31,580 nucleotides of DNA from an uncultured Porphyromonas sp. (GCF_938046015.1 NZ_CALIXW010000011.1:1-31580); one strand, 5' to 3'; counted from the stretch's first letter, positions 15,213 to 23,247 are shown. A program made the numbers and translations. Notes: generated from the letters alone by a model not told the origin.

Positions 15213-15407
15213 CTACTGCTCTTCAGCCTGGTGGAGCTGCTTGACGTAGATGGCCTTCTCCATCTTCTTGCGTCGAGCCACCGAAGGCTTGATGAAGGCC
15301 TGACGTGCACGCAGGGCGCGCATCGTACCCGTCTTCTCAAACTTTCTCTTGAAGCGTCTCAGAGCTCTTTCGATGTTTTCGCCCTCTTTTACTGGAACTA
15401 CGATCAT
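15213..15407 (-). CDS. rpsU: small ribosomal subunit protein bS21
   Basis: The 64-residue basic protein MIVVPVKEGENIERALRRFK...EKTGTMRALRARQAF matches bS21 across its whole length. It has the N-terminal strand, the Arg/Lys-rich helices that contact the 3' end of 16S rRNA, and the R-A-R-Q-x-F/Y-x-K-P-S signature (RARQAFIKPSVARRKKMEKA). bS21 helps mRNA recruitment at initiation; in Bacteroidetes it is part of the arrangement that sequesters the anti-Shine-Dalgarno tail, which fits the scarcity of Shine-Dalgarno sites here. The gene is monocistronic, with an AT-rich leader and its own promoter, and is followed by the strong hairpin at 15014-15073. The usual dnaG/rpoD partners of other phyla are absent. 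Confidence 0.97.
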   Translation of the reverse strand: MIVVPVKEGENIERALRRFKRKFEKTGTMRALRARQAFIKPSVARRKKMEKAIYVKQLHQAEEQ

Positions 15408-15452
15408 AATTCTTTTAGCTTATCTTGTTGTTATAGTTTATTCTTGCGTGGT

Positions 15453-15479
15453 CAAAGTACACTCTTATTGGTGCGCAAA
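15453..15479 (-). promoter_or_regulatory. probable rpsU promoter (-7 and -33 boxes)
   Basis: On the minus strand TTTG (15476-15479) is followed after 16 bases by TACTTTG (15453-15459), one base short of the TAnnTTTG consensus. It lies in an AT-rich patch 46 bases upstream of the rpsU start codon. Confidence 0.5.
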
Positions 15480-15844
15480 TTTACGAAGACTTTGCCTAAT
15501 AAGCAAATAGCAGGCTCTGCGCGCGCTCACGCCCTGCGTTCCCTTTGCCGTGACCATAGGGGCAAGGGCGCTAGCTAGCCCGCTAGACTACGCTCGGGCA
15601 AGTGTGTGGGGCCTTAGGCGCTTATGCCGAGCACTTTGCCGAGCTTCTGCTGGCGCCCTCGTGCTACGCGTGGAGGACGGAGAGCTCCTTGTCCGAGTAC
15701 CCCTGCTCTGCGCTTACTGCTAGGCTTGAAGCGGCAGCCTAAGCGTATCAGCTGCGGGCGTTGGTCGCAGTTCAAGGAGGCTAGCCAGCAGCCTAGCTAA
15801 GTGCTGCTGAGGAGCCCCGACTTAGGGGCGGGCTGTGTGAGTGA

Positions 15845-15932
15845 TATCCCTGAGCGAGCTGAGGGTCATCCCTCGCGGCCGTGAGGGACGTCGGTCGGGA
15901 GGCTGAGGGATATCCTTCAGGAGGACTCGGTG
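15845..15932. repeat. 22-bp-period GC-rich array (family 2), four units
   Basis: Units start at 15845, 15867, 15889 and 15911. Units one, two and four begin TATCC or CATCC, unit three CGTCG; units one to three have GAGG at the same offset near the end. Each of the first two units is close to an inverted repeat, TCCCT at one end and AGGG at the other. The fourth unit shares ATATCC-C/T-TCAGGAG with 10098-10111. Confidence 0.65.
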
Positions 15933-16099
15933 GCAAGGGGTAGCCAGCTCCGCGCCGAGGAGTATCCAGTTCAGCTTCTTAGGGGGGCGAGCCTAGCACT
16001 AGAGGGGCAGCTGGTTCGGTGGCTTGGGGGAGGGGGCGGGGAGTTAGGGCCCAGCGGAGGGGAGGGACGGCCTTGCTTCGGGGAGGGGACTAAAGGACG

Positions 16100-16132
16100 A
16101 GCGCCCCTCCAGCAGGTGGCTGGAGGGGCGCT
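16100..16132 (-). terminator. terminator of the M16 protease gene
   Basis: A perfect 13-bp stem (AGCGCCCCTCCAG with its complement) encloses the seven-base loop CAGGTGG. It starts 60 bases past the stop at 16193. The U-tract is weak (CGTCCTTTAG), but stem strength and position support termination. Confidence 0.8.
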
Positions 16133-16192
16133 AGCGTCGGAAGGAGTGTGCGGCACGGGCCTAGGGCTAGGCCGCGGCGCTAGAGGGGGAGG

Positions 16193-19048
16193 CTACTTCT
16201 TAGGCTCGATGGACTTGAAGTAGATGGTGATGCGGTCCTTAGCCTCGATGAGCTGCTTGGCCAGTGCCTGCACCTCGGCGGGCGTGATGCTCTTGCGTAC
16301 CTGGTCGAAGTCCGTCACGAGGTCCAGTCCTTGGCCGTAGTAGTGGTGGAGCTGACTGAGCCAGTAGCCGTTGCGACGCAGGCTCTCGCTGTGCTCCTTC
16401 TCCATGTTCTTGATCGCCTTGTCGAAGTAGTCCTGGCTGGGACCGTTCTTGGCGATGTCCTCGAGGCCGTGGAAGACGAGCGCGTTGAGCTTTTCTACCT
16501 TGCTGGGCTCGGTCTGGAACTGGACCGTCATCGAGTAGTAGGGCTGGGGGTAGCGGCCTAGCGAGACATTGGCGCTGACGCCATAGGTGCCGCCCTCGTC
16601 CTCACGGATCGTCTTCGTGTAGAGCTGGTCGAGGATAGAGGAGAGCGTGGAGGCGATGAGGATACCCTTATGGCTGGAGGTGGTGGGCACCGAGAGGGAG
16701 TTCACCGCGATGCCCGTGGGGGTAGCCATCTCCTTGCTGTAGACCTTGGTGTGGGTGCCGGGGATCTCCCTGACGGCCTTATCGTAGGGCGCCTTGTGCT
16801 GTACGCCCTTCTTGACGGGGAGCGAAGCGATGTAGCGTTCTACCAGCGGACGGAGGGTAGCCTCGTCGATATTTCCTACGAAGTAGTAGGTGAAGCCCTC
16901 AGCCGTAGCGAAGTGGCTGTGGTGGAGCTTCAGCACACGCTGGTAGTTGGCCTCCTTGACCTCTGCCTCGGTGAGCGGATAGCGCTCGGGGTTCTTGGGA
17001 TAGAGGAGGCGGGAGATGGAGTCACCGAGGGAGGAGAGGGGGTTCGCCTTAGCTGCCTGCAGGCCTGCGAGGGTCTGCTCCTGCCAGGTCTTGAAGGCCT
17101 CCTGATCGGCGCGAGGTGCGGTGATCGAGAGGTAGAGTAGCTGGAGCATGGTCTCTAGGTCCTCCTTGGAGCTGGAGCCGCTGATGTCGTCGTAGAGGTT
17201 GGAGACGTTCGTCGAGACGGAGGCGATACGGCCGGCCAGAGCCTTGCCGAGGGCCGTGACGTCGAACTTCCCAAGCCCCCCGAGGTCGGAGAGCTGGTTC
17301 ACGAGCTTCTTGTCCAGTGGGCTGGCCGTCATCGAGAGGATACCGCCACCGCGCTGTGCGCTCATCAGGATCTCGTCCTCCTTATAGTCGGTCTTCTTCA
17401 GGACGACGCGTACGCCATTGCTCAGCGTCCAGACGGTGGAGCCGTACTTCTGGTCCTTCAGCACCTTGACGACCTTGCCCTTCATCGGCAGCTTATCGAG
17501 GAGCTTCTGGTCACTGACGGCTTCCTTGAGGGGCTCGACCTGCTGGCGGATGCCCGTCTCGTAGGCGGCGAGGAACTCAGCCTCCGTGGGGATCTTGACA
17601 CCGTCCTTCTTGACGCTCGAGAGCATGAGCACGAGGTTATCCTCAGTCAGGAGCTCGGCTAGAGCGCCATTGATCTGCTCGAGCGTTATCTGCTCGCTCA
17701 TCTTGCTGATGAGGTCGTAGTAGGTGGGGATGTCCAGCAGGGTGCCGCCGTCGGTGAAGTAGCTGACGTACTCCTCTGCCCAAGCCTTGTTCTTACGCTT
17801 GTTGCGCTCGTTGTAGAGCTTCTTCGCATTGACGAGGTAGTCCTTGCGGGCACGCTCGTACTCGCTCTTGTTGAAGCCGTACTTCTTGATGCGGACGATC
17901 TCGGCCGTCAGCGCCTTGAGGGCAGGCTCCCAGCCACCTTCCTTGAAGGCAGCGTTGAAGTCCGTGGCGTCCTTAGTCTTAGCTAGGCCGAAGAGCGGGC
18001 CCATATCCATGGAGGCACTGAGGAAGGGCGCGTTGGGCTTCTGCGTGATGTCGCCGAAGCGCTCGTTGGCCATAGCGGTGATCATGTGCTTGACGTAGTT
18101 CGTGGCGACGCCGAGGATGCTGGCGCGGATCTCGGGGGGCGTGACCTCCTGCTTGTACATGATGCTCAGGAAGTTCTGCGTAGCCTCGGGGTCAGAGGCA
18201 ATCGCCACGATGGGGCGGTCGTTGTTCTCTACGGGGACGTAGACGCGCTCGGCCGCTCCCACGGGTGCGGGGATATCGGCGAAGATACGCTTGATGGAGG
18301 CCTCGACCTCGTCTACATTGATGTCCCCGACGATGACCAGTGCCTGCTGGTCGGGGCGGTACCACTTCTTGTAGTAGTCGCGCAGTACCTGGTAGGGGAA
18401 GTTACGGACGATGTCCATCTTACCGATAGGCATGCGCTGGCCGTACTTATTGCCAGGGAAGGCGAGCTCGAGTAGACGCTCCTGATTGCGCGCATCCCCG
18501 CTGTCACGGCTGCGCCACTCCTCCTCGATGACGCCGCGCTCGGCGTCGATCTCCTTGTCCTCGAGGCTGAGGCTATTGCTCCAGTCGTGGAGGATGAGGA
18601 TGCAGCTATCCACGACGCTCTTGCGTGGGACGGGGATGTTCATCAGCGTGTAGACGGTCTCGTCGAAGCTGGTGTAGGCGTTGATGTTGCTCCCGAAGCT
18701 GGCGCCGATGCCTTCCAGGAAGTGGTCGATGCCCTTGCCAGGGAAGTGCTTCGTCCCGTTGAAGGCAATGTGCTCGAGGAAGTGCGCCAGCCCGCGCTGG
18801 CTATCCTCCTCCTGCATCGAGCCGACGCGCTGGACGATGTAGAACTCTGCTCGTGCCTGGGGCTCTGCATTATGGCGGATGAAGTAGCTCAAGCCGTTGG
18901 GGAGCTTACCCATGCGCACGGCCGTATCAAGGGGCAGGGCAGGGATGCTCTGGGGGGCTTGCGCTCTGAGGGGAGTGACCCCGCTGAAGGTGGCGACTCC
19001 GAGGGAGACCACCGCGAGGAAGGTCAGAATGCGCTGTTGTAGCTTCAT
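16193..19048 (-). CDS. secreted zinc metallopeptidase, M16 (insulinase/pitrilysin) family
   Basis: The 951-residue protein has a signal peptide (MKLQQRILTFLAVVSLGVAT, cleavage near residue 30). The first peptidase domain (about 45-265) carries the inverted zinc motif H-x-x-E-H as HFLEH, residues 89-93. The downstream acidic segment DAERGVIEEEWRSRD (about residues 165-180) supplies the third ligand. A second, non-catalytic M16 domain follows, with VADINVDEVEASI-type strands near 240, then two more domain repeats in the second half (TVWTLSNGVRVVLKK near 540; FTYYFVGNIDEATLRPLVER near 720). A single-chain M16 of this size forms a clam-shell chamber that degrades peptides, here in the periplasm or at the surface. 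This suits an asaccharolytic, peptide-using anaerobe. It is a single-gene unit. Confidence 0.94.
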   Translation of the reverse strand: MKLQQRILTFLAVVSLGVATFSGVTPLRAQAPQSIPALPLDTAVRMGKLPNGLSYFIRHNAEPQARAEFYIVQRVGSMQEEDSQRGLAHFLEHIAFNGTKHFPGKGIDHFLEGIGASFGSNINAYTSFDETVYTLMNIPVPRKSVVDSCILILHDWSNSLSLEDKEIDAERGVIEEEWRSRDSGDARNQERLLELAFPGNKYGQRMPIGKMDIVRNFPYQVLRDYYKKWYRPDQQALVIVGDINVDEVEASIKRIFADIPAPVGAAERVYVPVENNDRPIVAIASDPEATQNFLSIMYKQEVTPPEIRASILGVATNYVKHMITAMANERFGDITQKPNAPFLSASMDMGPLFGLAKTKDATDFNAAFKEGGWEPALKALTAEIVRIKKYGFNKSEYERARKDYLVNAKKLYNERNKRKNKAWAEEYVSYFTDGGTLLDIPTYYDLISKMSEQITLEQINGALAELLTEDNLVLMLSSVKKDGVKIPTEAEFLAAYETGIRQQVEPLKEAVSDQKLLDKLPMKGKVVKVLKDQKYGSTVWTLSNGVRVVLKKTDYKEDEILMSAQRGGGILSMTASPLDKKLVNQLSDLGGLGKFDVTALGKALAGRIASVSTNVSNLYDDISGSSSKEDLETMLQLLYLSITAPRADQEAFKTWQEQTLAGLQAAKANPLSSLGDSISRLLYPKNPERYPLTEAEVKEANYQRVLKLHHSHFATAEGFTYYFVGNIDEATLRPLVERYIASLPVKKGVQHKAPYDKAVREIPGTHTKVYSKEMATPTGIAVNSLSVPTTSSHKGILIASTLSSILDQLYTKTIREDEGGTYGVSANVSLGRYPQPYYSMTVQFQTEPSKVEKLNALVFHGLEDIAKNGPSQDYFDKAIKNMEKEHSESLRRNGYWLSQLHHYYGQGLDLVTDFDQVRKSITPAEVQALAKQLIEAKDRITIYFKSIEPKK

Positions 19049-19105
19049 CTTCTCTCTGTGCTTAGATTAGGTGATTACTAGGATGCTTTAGCTGAATTAT
19101 ATCGG

Positions 19106-19113
19106 CAAATGTA
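19106..19113 (-). promoter_or_regulatory. -7 promoter box of the M16 protease gene
   Basis: The minus strand reads TACATTTG, a perfect TAnnTTTG match, in an AT-rich patch about 60 bases upstream of the start codon. No -33 TTTG is seen at the usual spacing. Confidence 0.55.
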
Positions 19114-19241
19114 GTGCAAATTTCGCTCCCCCGTGCTGCCTGCTCGCTGGGGAGGCGCCGCGCCTCGAGCTCGGGCTGCCTCCCGAGGCTGCCTCCGCCT
19201 CGTCCCTAGCCAGCTGGGACGCACTAAGGGGCTCTAAATAA

Positions 19242-19284
19242 GAGGCCTCCTCGCCATGGGCACAGCCCTAGGCGAGGAGGCCTC
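19242..19284 (-). terminator. terminator of the nucleobase-uptake cluster
   Basis: A 14-bp perfect stem (19242-19255 with 19271-19284, AGGCCTCCTCGCC core) encloses a loop that itself contains GGGC/GCCC. It is 24 bases past the purine permease stop and is followed by CTTATTTAGAG on the transcribed strand. Confidence 0.88.
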
Positions 19285-19307
19285 CTTGCTCTGTGATCCC
19301 TAGGGGA

Positions 19308-20609
19308 CTACATCATGATATAGCGCAGCACGAGCAGCGTCGAGACGATGTAGAGGGTGAGGGACACCTGGCGCCACTGCCCACTCAGGAGCTTGACCAG
19401 CGTGTAGCTGATTAGCCCGAGGGACATCCCCTCGGCGATGTTGTAGGTCAGCACCATCGTCAGCACGGTGATGAAGCTAGGCATCGCCTCCGAGATATCC
19501 ATGAGGTCGATGTCCTGAATGGAGCTCAGCATCAGCACCCCCACCAGTACCAGCGCGCCCGTAGTGGCGGCCGAGGGGATGAGCAGGAAGAGCGGAGCGA
19601 GGAAGAGGGATACGACGAAGAGCCCTGCTGTGGCCAGCGCGGTCATCCCCGTACGGCCGCCCTCGGCGATCCCCGCACTGCTCTCGACGAAGGTCGTCAC
19701 CGTCGAGGTACCGCAGACAGCGCCCACGGAGGTCGCTACGGCGTCGGCGAGCATGGCCTCCTTGATGTGGCGCACATTGCCCTCATCGTCCATCATCTCC
19801 GTCTTGGCAGCCGCTCCGATGAGCGTCCCGACGGTGTTGAAGATATCCATGAAGACTAGGGCGAAGATCGTCAGCGCCATATCCAGATTGAGCAGCGCAC
19901 CGAAGTCGAACTGCAGGAAGGTCGGGGCAATCGACTTCGGCAGCGATATGGGGACGAAGCCCTCGGGGATCTCAGTCACGCCCATAGGGATACCGATGAG
20001 CGTGCAGAGGATGATGCTGTAGAAGAGCGCCCCACGCACACGCAGCACCATCAGCACCGCGCTGAGGATGATCCCGATGACGGCCAGTGTAGCCACGGGC
20101 GTGAAGGCGCCGAGGGTGACGAAGGTCGCTTTGCTCGCGACGATGATGCCTGCATTCTTGAGCCCGATGAAGGCGATGAAGAAGCCTATCCCCGCCGAGA
20201 TGGCGAAGCGGAGGTTCTTCGGGATGCAGCGCACGATCTGCTCGCGGATGTTGAAGACGGTAAGGAGGATGAAGATGATCCCCTCGACGAAGACCGCCGC
20301 CAGTGCGGCCTGCCAGCTGTAGCCCATACCCATGACGAGGGTGAAGGCGAAGAAAGCATTGATCCCCATGCTGGGGGCCTGCGCGAAGGGGAGCTTGGCG
20401 AGGAAGGCGATGAGCAGCGTCCCGATGGCCGACGCCAGGGCTGTGGCCGTGAAGACCGCCCCCTTGTCCATGCCCGTAGAGCTGAGGATGTCAGGGTTGA
20501 CGGCTAGGATGTAGCTCATCGTGAGGAAGGTCGTCAGACCTGCCATGAGCTCTGTGCGGAGCTTGTACTTCGTGGGGTCGAAGCCCACGAGGCGATAGAG
20601 TGCTTGCAT
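19308..20609 (-). CDS. purine (guanine/hypoxanthine/adenine) permease, AzgA/PbuG type
   Basis: The 433-residue, 12-to-14-segment transporter of the nucleobase:cation symporter-2 superfamily begins FDPTKYKLRTELMAGLTTFL, then TMSYILAVNPDIL, the AzgA-family signature. APSMGINAFFAFTLVMGMGY (about residues 77-96) and MDIFNTVGTLIGAA (about 255) are the conserved half-helix and substrate-site regions; TTFVESSAGIAEGGRTGMTA (about 305-324) completes the site. It imports purine bases across the inner membrane with protons. It is the last gene of a three-gene co-directional cluster with a UraA-type permease and a DUF5020-type outer-membrane protein (69-base gap to the latter), then a strong terminator. 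The preferred purine is not resolved by sequence. Confidence 0.93.
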   Translation of the reverse strand: MQALYRLVGFDPTKYKLRTELMAGLTTFLTMSYILAVNPDILSSTGMDKGAVFTATALASAIGTLLIAFLAKLPFAQAPSMGINAFFAFTLVMGMGYSWQAALAAVFVEGIIFILLTVFNIREQIVRCIPKNLRFAISAGIGFFIAFIGLKNAGIIVASKATFVTLGAFTPVATLAVIGIILSAVLMVLRVRGALFYSIILCTLIGIPMGVTEIPEGFVPISLPKSIAPTFLQFDFGALLNLDMALTIFALVFMDIFNTVGTLIGAAAKTEMMDDEGNVRHIKEAMLADAVATSVGAVCGTSTVTTFVESSAGIAEGGRTGMTALATAGLFVVSLFLAPLFLLIPSAATTGALVLVGVLMLSSIQDIDLMDISEAMPSFITVLTMVLTYNIAEGMSLGLISYTLVKLLSGQWRQVSLTLYIVSTLLVLRYIMM

Positions 20610-20678
20610 GTACTGCTGGTGTGTGCTAGATAGGATAGGGCTCCTAGCGGCTTAGCCCCCGTGGGGCGCGCCGCTGGG

Positions 20679-21386
20679 CTAGAAGGTCCACTTGAGCGCT
20701 AGGGTAGGATTGATGATGGTCTTGTCCATAGCGGCGAAGTTGCTGCTGATCTCTACCTCGGTGCCGACGCTGAGGCGGAAGGCAGGGTCTACCCCTGGGA
20801 GCTTGTTTAGGTTGAGCCAGAGCTGGGGCTCGGTGATGAAGATGGTGGTATTCTTCCCCGTGACGAAGTGGCGATCCCCCCAGAGGTCGGCGAAGCCGTT
20901 GAAGGTGCAGAGCCCACCAGCTAGATTGAGGTACCAGGTGCCCGTCAGCTGCCAGGAGTCGGGTCGGTCCTGACGTGCCAGATACTTGTACATAGGCGTC
21001 AGGGTGAAGCCTGCCGAATAGTCGCGGCGGTTGTAGGCATAGGTGATCCCCACGAGGTAGGCATTCTTGTAGCTGAAGCTATTGCTTAGCCCGCCGTTGT
21101 ACTCTAGGTGCAGATTCAGGGGGAGCTTGCCGAGGCGGAACTCACGTGAGATCTCCCAGTAGGCCGAGGTCACGCCCTCGCGGCGGTAGTCCATATCGAC
21201 GAAGAAGAAGGTGTTCCCCCACTTGTCGGCGCGGAAGAGTTCGACCGTCGTCGTCAGCTGGGGGCGCTCGGCCTGATCCTGGCCGTTGAGCTTGCGACCG
21301 AGGTCGTAGTGCAGCTGTACATTCTGTGCCGAGAGGCTCCCGAGGGTGAGGAGCGAGGCGGCAGCGAGTAGGTAGTGCTTGATCAT
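20679..21386 (-). CDS. DUF5020-type outer-membrane barrel, Tsx-like
   Basis: The 235-residue protein has a signal peptide ending SLSAQ (about residue 20). The mature protein opens NVQLHYDLGRKLNG and continues in amphipathic beta strands: LTTTVELFRADKWGNTFFFV, MDYRREGVTSAYWEISREF, LPLNLHLEYNGGL. It ends in a short strand with a terminal Phe (LALKWTF), typical of outer-membrane barrels. The opening closely matches Bacteroidales DUF5020 proteins, which resemble the nucleoside channel Tsx. Family recognition is from memory. It sits between two inner-membrane nucleobase permeases, 54 bases after one and 69 before the other, suggesting that it brings nucleosides or bases across the outer membrane. 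That role is inferred from context. Confidence 0.85.
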   Translation of the reverse strand: MIKHYLLAAASLLTLGSLSAQNVQLHYDLGRKLNGQDQAERPQLTTTVELFRADKWGNTFFFVDMDYRREGVTSAYWEISREFRLGKLPLNLHLEYNGGLSNSFSYKNAYLVGITYAYNRRDYSAGFTLTPMYKYLARQDRPDSWQLTGTWYLNLAGGLCTFNGFADLWGDRHFVTGKNTTIFITEPQLWLNLNKLPGVDPAFRLSVGTEVEISSNFAAMDKTIINPTLALKWTF

Positions 21387-21440
21387 ACTTATTCCTTAAT
21401 AGTTAGTTGATGCGTCCGTATATATCGTGGAGTACTGTCC

Positions 21441-22652
21441 CTAGGCCTCGGCTCTGTCCTCGGCGCGCTCGGGGAGGATGAGGTTCAGCAGGACGGCGAT
21501 GATAGCCGAGAGGCCTATGCCTGCCATGGAGAAGCTGCCGAAGTGCAGCGCCGCACCGCCAATCCCCGTGGTCAGGGTTACGGAGATGATGACGACATTG
21601 CGGGCCGAGTCGAGCTTCACCTTGCTGTGCAGGAGGCTGGAGATGCCTGCCCCAGCGATCGTGCCGAAGAGCAGCAGCATGATGCCCCCGAGGATGGCCT
21701 GGTCGATGCTACGCAGCAGTGCGCTGACCTTCCCGATGAGGGAGAAGATGATGCCCGTCAGCGCTGCGATGCGGAAGACGACGGGATCCGTCACCTTCGT
21801 CAGTGACATCGCCCCAGTGACCTCCGAATAGGTCGTCACAGGAGGCCCTCCGATGAGTGAGGCGAAGAGGCAGGCCAGCCCGTCGCCCAGCATCGTGCGG
21901 TGCAGGCCGGGGTCCTTGACGAAGTTGTGCCCCGCTACATTGTTCACCACATAGACGTCGCCGATGTGCTCGATGACGGGGGCGATCGCCACGGGGATCA
22001 TATAGAGGATGGGGCGCCACTCGAAGCCCGCGGGCAGGATGAACTGCGGCAGGCCAAGCCATGCGGCCTCCCGCACGGGCTGCAGATCTACCTCGAAGAA
22101 GAGTAGATCCACTACGTAGCCCACCACGATCCCGAGGAAGATGGGGATCAGCTTGACGATGCCCCGCGTGTAGAGGGTGATGATGATGGCCGTGATGAGC
22201 GAGACGACGGCGAGCGTCCAGTTGGTCTCGGCCATCTTGACCGCGGCCGAGGACAGCGACAGACCGATGAGCATGATGATGGGCCCGATGACTACGGGAG
22301 GGAAGAGTCGTGTGATGAAGCGCGTGCCGAAGGCGCGGATCAGGGCCGACATGAGGAAGTAGACGAAGCTCACCCCGATGCAGCCGAAGAGCGCCCCAGG
22401 CAGTCCGTAGAGCTCGGTAGCGCTGATGATGGGCGCGATGAAGGCAAAGCTACTGCCGAGGAAGATGGGTACCTTACCCTTGGTCACCAGATGGAAGAGG
22501 AGCGTGCCGATACCGGCGGAGAAGAGCGCAGCCGAGGGGTCAAGGCCGACGAGCAGCGGTACGAGCACCGTAGCACCGAAGGCTACGAAGAGGTACTGCA
22601 CGCCCACGACGCCCTTACGCATGGGGCTGAGGCTCGTAGTGCTTGGGTTCAT
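21441..22652 (-). CDS. uraA: uracil/xanthine permease, UraA type (NCS2)
   Basis: I place the start at the ATG at 22652, giving 403 residues. The upstream in-frame extension to 22793 is Arg/His/Ser-rich, unlike the family, and would run through the promoter box at 22682-22689. The protein opens MRKGVVGVQYLFVAFGATVL after ten residues, matching UraA, then LGSSFAFIAPII (half-helix at the substrate site). The two transport glutamates appear in VIEHIGDVYVV and TYSEVTGAMSL, corresponding to Glu241 and Glu290 of E. coli UraA. About 14 membrane segments are predicted. It imports a pyrimidine or xanthine base with protons. It is the first gene of the nucleobase-uptake cluster; uracil versus xanthine cannot be decided here. 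Confidence 0.9.
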   Translation of the reverse strand: MNPSTTSLSPMRKGVVGVQYLFVAFGATVLVPLLVGLDPSAALFSAGIGTLLFHLVTKGKVPIFLGSSFAFIAPIISATELYGLPGALFGCIGVSFVYFLMSALIRAFGTRFITRLFPPVVIGPIIMLIGLSLSSAAVKMAETNWTLAVVSLITAIIITLYTRGIVKLIPIFLGIVVGYVVDLLFFEVDLQPVREAAWLGLPQFILPAGFEWRPILYMIPVAIAPVIEHIGDVYVVNNVAGHNFVKDPGLHRTMLGDGLACLFASLIGGPPVTTYSEVTGAMSLTKVTDPVVFRIAALTGIIFSLIGKVSALLRSIDQAILGGIMLLLFGTIAGAGISSLLHSKVKLDSARNVVIISVTLTTGIGGAALHFGSFSMAGIGLSAIIAVLLNLILPERAEDRAEA

Positions 22653-22681
22653 GCTATGATGATGAGATGGGGTTACGCTCG

Positions 22682-22689
22682 CAAAAGTA
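22682..22689 (-). promoter_or_regulatory. -7 promoter box of the nucleobase-uptake cluster
   Basis: The minus strand reads TACTTTTG, a perfect TAnnTTTG match, 29 bases upstream of the chosen uraA start. Its position supports the shorter uraA reading. Confidence 0.6.
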
Positions 22690-22903
22690 CGGCAAATCCC
22701 TCTATTCCAAGCACGCCCCCTGCGTTGTCGCTCCCTCCTGTCCGCCGTGGTTATCTCCGCTGCTGAGCCCCACGAGCCCTTGCCCACGCGCACGCTTGAG
22801 GGGGGAGACGGAGCTCTACCCGCTGAGGTGCCCCGCCCCAGCAGGGCCTAAGGGGGCTAAGGCGGGCAGCCTGCCCTCACCGAGCTCCTAGGGGTGGGGC
22901 GGC

Positions 22904-23155
22904 GAGCCGCTGCAAGACCCTCGACGAACCGCTACAAGCTCCTCCCTGAGTTGCCGCAAGACCCTCCCTGAGCTGCCGCAAGAACCTCGGCGAGCTGCCG
23001 CAAGGTTCGCGCCGAGGAAAGTAATATTACTTTTTGAGAAAAGTAATATAAGTTCTCGGCAATTCTTATATAACTTTCCTCGGAAAGTTATATTACTTTT
23101 CTTCAAATATGATATTACTTTTCCCAGCGCCCCTTATCCCTCAGCTCGGCGAGGG
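22904..23155. repeat. composite 22-bp-period array: five GC-rich, five AT-rich units, plus one family-2 unit
   Basis: Ten units follow with no phase slip from 22904 to 23123. Units 1-5 (starting at 22904, 22926, 22948, 22970 and 22992) begin GAG or GAA and carry GCTGCAAG, GCTACAAG or GCCGCAAG at one offset. Units 6-10 (starting at 23014, 23036, 23058, 23080 and 23102) are AT-rich with cores AAGTAATATTACTT, AAGTAATATAAGTT, CTTATATAACTT, AAGTTATATTACTT and ATGATATTACTT, the same family as 371-524. A family-2 unit beginning TTATCCCTCAG lies at 23134-23155, and GCGCCCCTTA repeats 44 bases (two periods) apart just after. Confidence 0.85.
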
Positions 23156-23210
23156 ACGGCACCCCGCTCGGCGCCCCTTAGCCGTGACGGCAGCCCGAGG
23201 GGTAAAAGAA

Positions 23211-23247
23211 GAGCGGCCGCCCAAGCCTAAGGCTCGGGCGGCCGCTC
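23211..23247 (-). terminator. terminator of the lptF-to-coiled-coil operon
   Basis: A perfect 12-bp stem (GAGCGGCCGCCC at 23211-23222 with its complement at 23236-23247) has a loop with CCTAAGG. The transcribed strand continues TTCTTTTACC. It starts 27 bases past the stop at 23274. Confidence 0.9.

Larger units (their letters stand above)
15480..16192. other. long GC-rich gene-free stretch between rpsU and the M16 protease
   Basis: No protein or RNA gene is recognised. The part 15480-15844 has no structure I can name beyond short inverted repeats rich in CTAGC. At 15845-15932 there is a four-unit 22-bp array. At 16100-16132 lies the terminator of the protease gene. Open frames on the plus strand are short and compositionally biased (Gly/Arg-rich), as expected by chance in GC-rich DNA. 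Confidence 0.6.

Noticed and set aside
22653..22793. N-terminal extension of the UraA-type permease
   Set aside because: The 47 residues are Arg/His/Ser-rich and unlike NCS2 proteins, and they cover the TACTTTTG promoter box. The start was moved to 22652.
22888..23106. 72-codon minus-strand open frame running through the 22-bp array (KSNITF repeats)
   Set aside because: The protein repeat merely mirrors the DNA repeat. There is no ribosome-binding context, and it ends in low-complexity Arg/Gly/Ser sequence.
22904..23123. CRISPR array
   Set aside because: The 22-base units have no constant repeat with unique spacers; every unit is partly degenerate, and there are no cas genes in the window.
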